Source of the DNA: Chloroflexota bacterium
Lineage (GTDB): Bacteria > Chloroflexota > Dehalococcoidia > UBA3495
Length of the DNA stretch: 16,744 nt
Assembly: GCA_022571575.1 (NCBI GenBank)
Contig: JACZXN010000006.1
Coordinates: 1 to 16,744, forward strand
Direction: 5' to 3'
Part shown: positions 14,712-16,744 of the stretch, piece after piece
Layout: each line of letters starts with the position of its first letter
How positions within the stretch are numbered: the first letter of the stretch is position 1
Notes under the pieces: generated by a model
What the model was told of the DNA's origin: nothing
Databases searched by the model: none
What the model saw: the letters and a program-made list of their open reading frames with translations, nothing else
Program-made: the position numbers and the translations under genes

Positions 14712-16744
14712 CTAGAAAGGAGGCTCGTCTCCCGCGGCTTCTGACGTCACCGGCGCCACCGGTGGGGACCCGTCGGCAGCGGCTGCCACCGGGGCGGCCT
14801 CCGCGGACGCCTCAGGCACGGACTCAGAAGCCGGTTCAGGCCCGATCTGCGGCGCCGCATCAAGGGGCATGGTCACGGGCGCTTCCGCTGCCGGGGCTTC
14901 TGGCGCCGGGGGTTCCATACCCAAACCCAACTCCTGGTGGACCGCCACCGTGTCCGGCCCCAACAATTCTTCCAGGCGGGTGTGCAAGCCTTCGCAATAG
15001 CCGGTACTGACCACCGGCAGGTCCATCCGCACCCGCTTCCCGCTGGTGCGAATGTCCAGGTTAACCCGGTCCCGGCCGGGGTATTCCAGCAGGACGCCGA
15101 TGACCTCCCGCAGCAGGTGGGCGTCGCGGTTCGGATCATCGGACTCGGTTATTGTCAGGCAGACCACCTTCTGTGGTTCCGCGGGACCGTTGTTGCCTGT
15201 GGTCATTTGCGCCTTCTTTTCCCTGATCGTGGGGTTAGCCGGTAGGTTTGGATTAGCTACTTTGCGGCCATTTCCGTTACCGCCGTTGCCATTGCCGTCG
15301 TTCTTGTACCCGTTTCCGCCGCCATTCTGTCCGTTGCCGTTCCTGTAACCGTTGTTGGCCTTGGCCGGCGGCGGGACCGCCAAGGGGTTCTCCGGGTCGT
15401 ATTCCAACGCTCCGTCACAGGCAAGGGACATCTGGTCCCCGCGCAGCCGCAGCCGGCCGGCAACCAACACCAGCCTCCCAGCCTGCCACACCTCCGCGGT
15501 CCGCTGCAGGGTATCGGGCCAGACCATCACTTCCAGGAAACCACCCAGGACTTCAAGATTCACGATGAAGAACCGCTTCCCTTCCCGGGTGGTGCGCTCG
15601 GTGACGGTCGAGATGTAACCCAGCATGTTGATGGACTGGCCGGACATCTCATTGTCCAACTGGTCCAGGGAATTGAGGGCCCCGCCGGTATCGATGGCCC
15701 CCAGGTTGCGGAGCGGATCGTGGGACAGGGCCATTCCCAACAGTTCCCGCTCCCAGTCGGCCTTCTCCTGATCCGAAACGTCGGGAGCGGTGAGGGGGAT
15801 GCCACTCATCCCGGCGGCGTTGGAAGACCCGTCGTTTCCGCCGAAGTTTCCACCGAAGTTTCCGTCGAACATACTGCTCTGGCCCGAGCTGCGGGTCTGG
15901 GCCTCCCTCTGGGCCGTGGCGATGATCTGGTCCAGAGCGCCGATCACCGCTCCCCGGGGGGCCAGGCTGTCAAAGGCGCCGGCCCTGGCCAGGCTTTCCA
16001 ATGTGCGGCGGTTCAGGCCGGAAACACCGGCCCGGCGGCAGAAATCGTCGATGGACCTGTAAGGCCCGTTTTCTTTGCGTTCTTCGACGATGGGACGGAC
16101 CGCGCCCTCTCCCACCGTTTTGATGGCGGCCAGCCCGATCCTGAGACCAGGGCCGCTGGGAGCCTCTTCCCGTTCGGCGCCGGCGCCGTGGTCGCCCGTG
16201 TGGTGGTCGCCCGTGTGGTGGTCGATGGAGAAAAACTCCTCCGACCGGTTGATGTCCGGCAGCAGGATGGGTATCCCCAGCCGGAGACACTCGTTCATGG
16301 AGCTCAGTGTCTTCTCCGGATTGTCCAGCCGGGAGTTGAGCACCGAGGCCATGTATTCCACCGGGTAATGGTTCTTGAAATAGGCCGTCCAGTAGGAGAT
16401 GCGGGCGTAGCTGACGCTATGCGCCTTGTTGAACGCGTAACCGGCGAAGGGTTCGATCAGGTCGAATATCTCGATGGCCACCTGCTCGTCGTAGCCCTTC
16501 GCCTGGGCGCCGGCGACGAAATTCACCCGCTCTTCAGCCATCAGGGAGGCGATCTTCTTGCCCATCGCCTTGCGCACGACGTCGGCGGCTCCCAGAGAGT
16601 AACCGGCGAACTGCTGCAGGATCAACAGCACCTGGTCCTGGTAAACGATGACGCCGTAGGTCTCGTCCAGCAGTTCCTTGAAGCTGGGGTGGGGGTAGGA
16701 GATGGGCTTGCGGCCGTGTTTAGCATCGATGAAAGTCTCGATGT
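14712..16744 (-). CDS. dnaE: DNA polymerase III subunit alpha, C-terminal part (gene cut by window edge)
   Basis: This is the replicative polymerase catalytic subunit. The visible 676 residues start with HPSFKELLDETYGVIVYQDQ in the C-terminal half of DnaE; the GTG at 16631 is an internal Val codon. In order: finger/thumb helices with AMGKK and AFNKAHSVSYA, a His-rich insertion (two copies of HTGDH), the HhH region (IGLAAIKTVGEGAV), a beta-clamp-binding motif QSSMF (15867-15881), an OB fold (about 15396-15635, GYISTVTERTTREGKRFFIV), an Asn/Gly-rich linker, and the C-terminal domain (QKVVCLTITES to VAVHQELG). A Pro/Ala/Glu-rich tail follows, ending in DEPPF like the tip of SSB. The PHP and palm domains lie outside the window. 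No partner subunit gene is visible. Confidence 0.95.
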   Translation of the reverse strand, partial: IETFIDAKHGRKPISYPHPSFKELLDETYGVIVYQDQVLLILQQFAGYSLGAADVVRKAMGKKIASLMAEERVNFVAGAQAKGYDEQVAIEIFDLIEPFAGYAFNKAHSVSYARISYWTAYFKNHYPVEYMASVLNSRLDNPEKTLSSMNECLRLGIPILLPDINRSEEFFSIDHHTGDHHTGDHGAGAEREEAPSGPGLRIGLAAIKTVGEGAVRPIVEERKENGPYRSIDDFCRRAGVSGLNRRTLESLARAGAFDSLAPRGAVIGALDQIIATAQREAQTRSSGQSSMFDGNFGGNFGGNDGSSNAAGMSGIPLTAPDVSDQEKADWERELLGMALSHDPLRNLGAIDTGGALNSLDQLDNEMSGQSINMLGYISTVTERTTREGKRFFIVNLEVLGGFLEVMVWPDTLQRTAEVWQAGRLVLVAGRLRLRGDQMSLACDGALEYDPENPLAVPPPAKANNGYRNGNGQNGGGNGYKNDGNGNGGNGNGRKVANPNLPANPTIREKKAQMTTGNNGPAEPQKVVCLTITESDDPNRDAHLLREVIGVLLEYPGRDRVNLDIRTSGKRVRMDLPVVSTGYCEGLHTRLEELLGPDTVAVHQELGLGMEPPAPEAPAAEAPVTMPLDAAPQIGPEPASESVPEASAEAAPVAAAADGSPPVAPVTSEAAGDEPPF
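15261..15359 (-). repeat. Low-complexity Asn/Gly-rich linker in DnaE
   Basis: About 33 codons encode almost only Asn and Gly with a few Lys, Tyr and Arg, such as NGNGGNGNG, from repeats of short NG-type codons. It separates the OB fold from the C-terminal domain and should be disordered and flexible. A smaller relative, GNFGGNFGGN, lies just after the clamp-binding motif. Confidence 0.8.
16188..16225. repeat. 15-bp tandem repeat in dnaE encoding a His-rich insertion
   Basis: GTGGTCGCCCGTGTG occurs at 16188-16202 and 16203-16217, then a partial copy. On the minus strand it encodes two copies of HTGDH in a loop between SEEFFSID and LRIGLAAIK, where other DnaE proteins have a short connection. 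The repeat length keeps the reading frame, so copy number could vary between strains without breaking the gene. Confidence 0.85.

Noticed and set aside
15800..15880. Short repeats near GNFGGNFGGN as a CRISPR or mobile repeat
   Set aside because: They are in-frame codon repeats of a low-complexity protein segment, without spacers.

Overview
The window is GC-rich, densely coded bacterial chromosome. No rRNA, tRNA, CRISPR array, transposase or phage gene was seen. The gene set is a single-chain DnaE with long low-complexity insertions, lipoprotein thioredoxins with a DipZ-type C-terminal domain, a MoxR/DUF58/transglutaminase operon, DUF3500 and PanD. It suggests a Chloroflexota-like lineage, perhaps Dehalococcoidia/SAR202, probably from an environmental genome. 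This placement is an inference from gene content only and is not strong.

Left part (1-5468): a LysR-family regulator cut by the left edge runs rightwards and converges on a DUF3500 gene, with a bidirectional hairpin terminator between them. Upstream of the DUF3500 gene is a clean sigma70-type promoter. Further right, also on the minus strand, is a tight three-gene operon of lipoproteins with thioredoxin folds. Two members are paralogues with a CxNC active site and a DipZ-like C-terminal domain; the third has a degenerate CX4C site. The first gene of this operon is frameshifted: its lipoprotein signal peptide and its thioredoxin domain lie in different frames.

Middle (5469-11161): after a 309-base gap with several inverted repeats comes a plus-strand operon. 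It encodes a MoxR AAA+ ATPase, a DUF58 membrane protein, a TgpA-like membrane transglutaminase and an O6-alkylguanine-DNA alkyltransferase homologue. The last two junctions are ATGA/GTGA stop-start overlaps. The transglutaminase has Ser where the catalytic Cys is expected, with His at the usual spacing.

Right part (11162-16744): an alpha/beta hydrolase has its own extended -10 promoter. Converging on it are two minus-strand SAM methyltransferase genes. The upstream one overlaps panD by 20 bases, and a hairpin separates it from the second. A gene-free stretch of 687 bases follows. Last comes the C-terminal part of DNA polymerase III alpha (DnaE), cut by the right edge. It carries a clamp-binding motif, an OB fold, an Asn/Gly-rich linker and a disordered tail ending in an SSB-like Asp-Glu-Pro-Pro-Phe tip.

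The observations most worth follow-up are the SSB-like tip on DnaE, the Cys-to-Ser change in the TgpA homologue, the panD-methyltransferase coupling (possible methylated beta-alanine) and the frameshifted lipoprotein thioredoxin.
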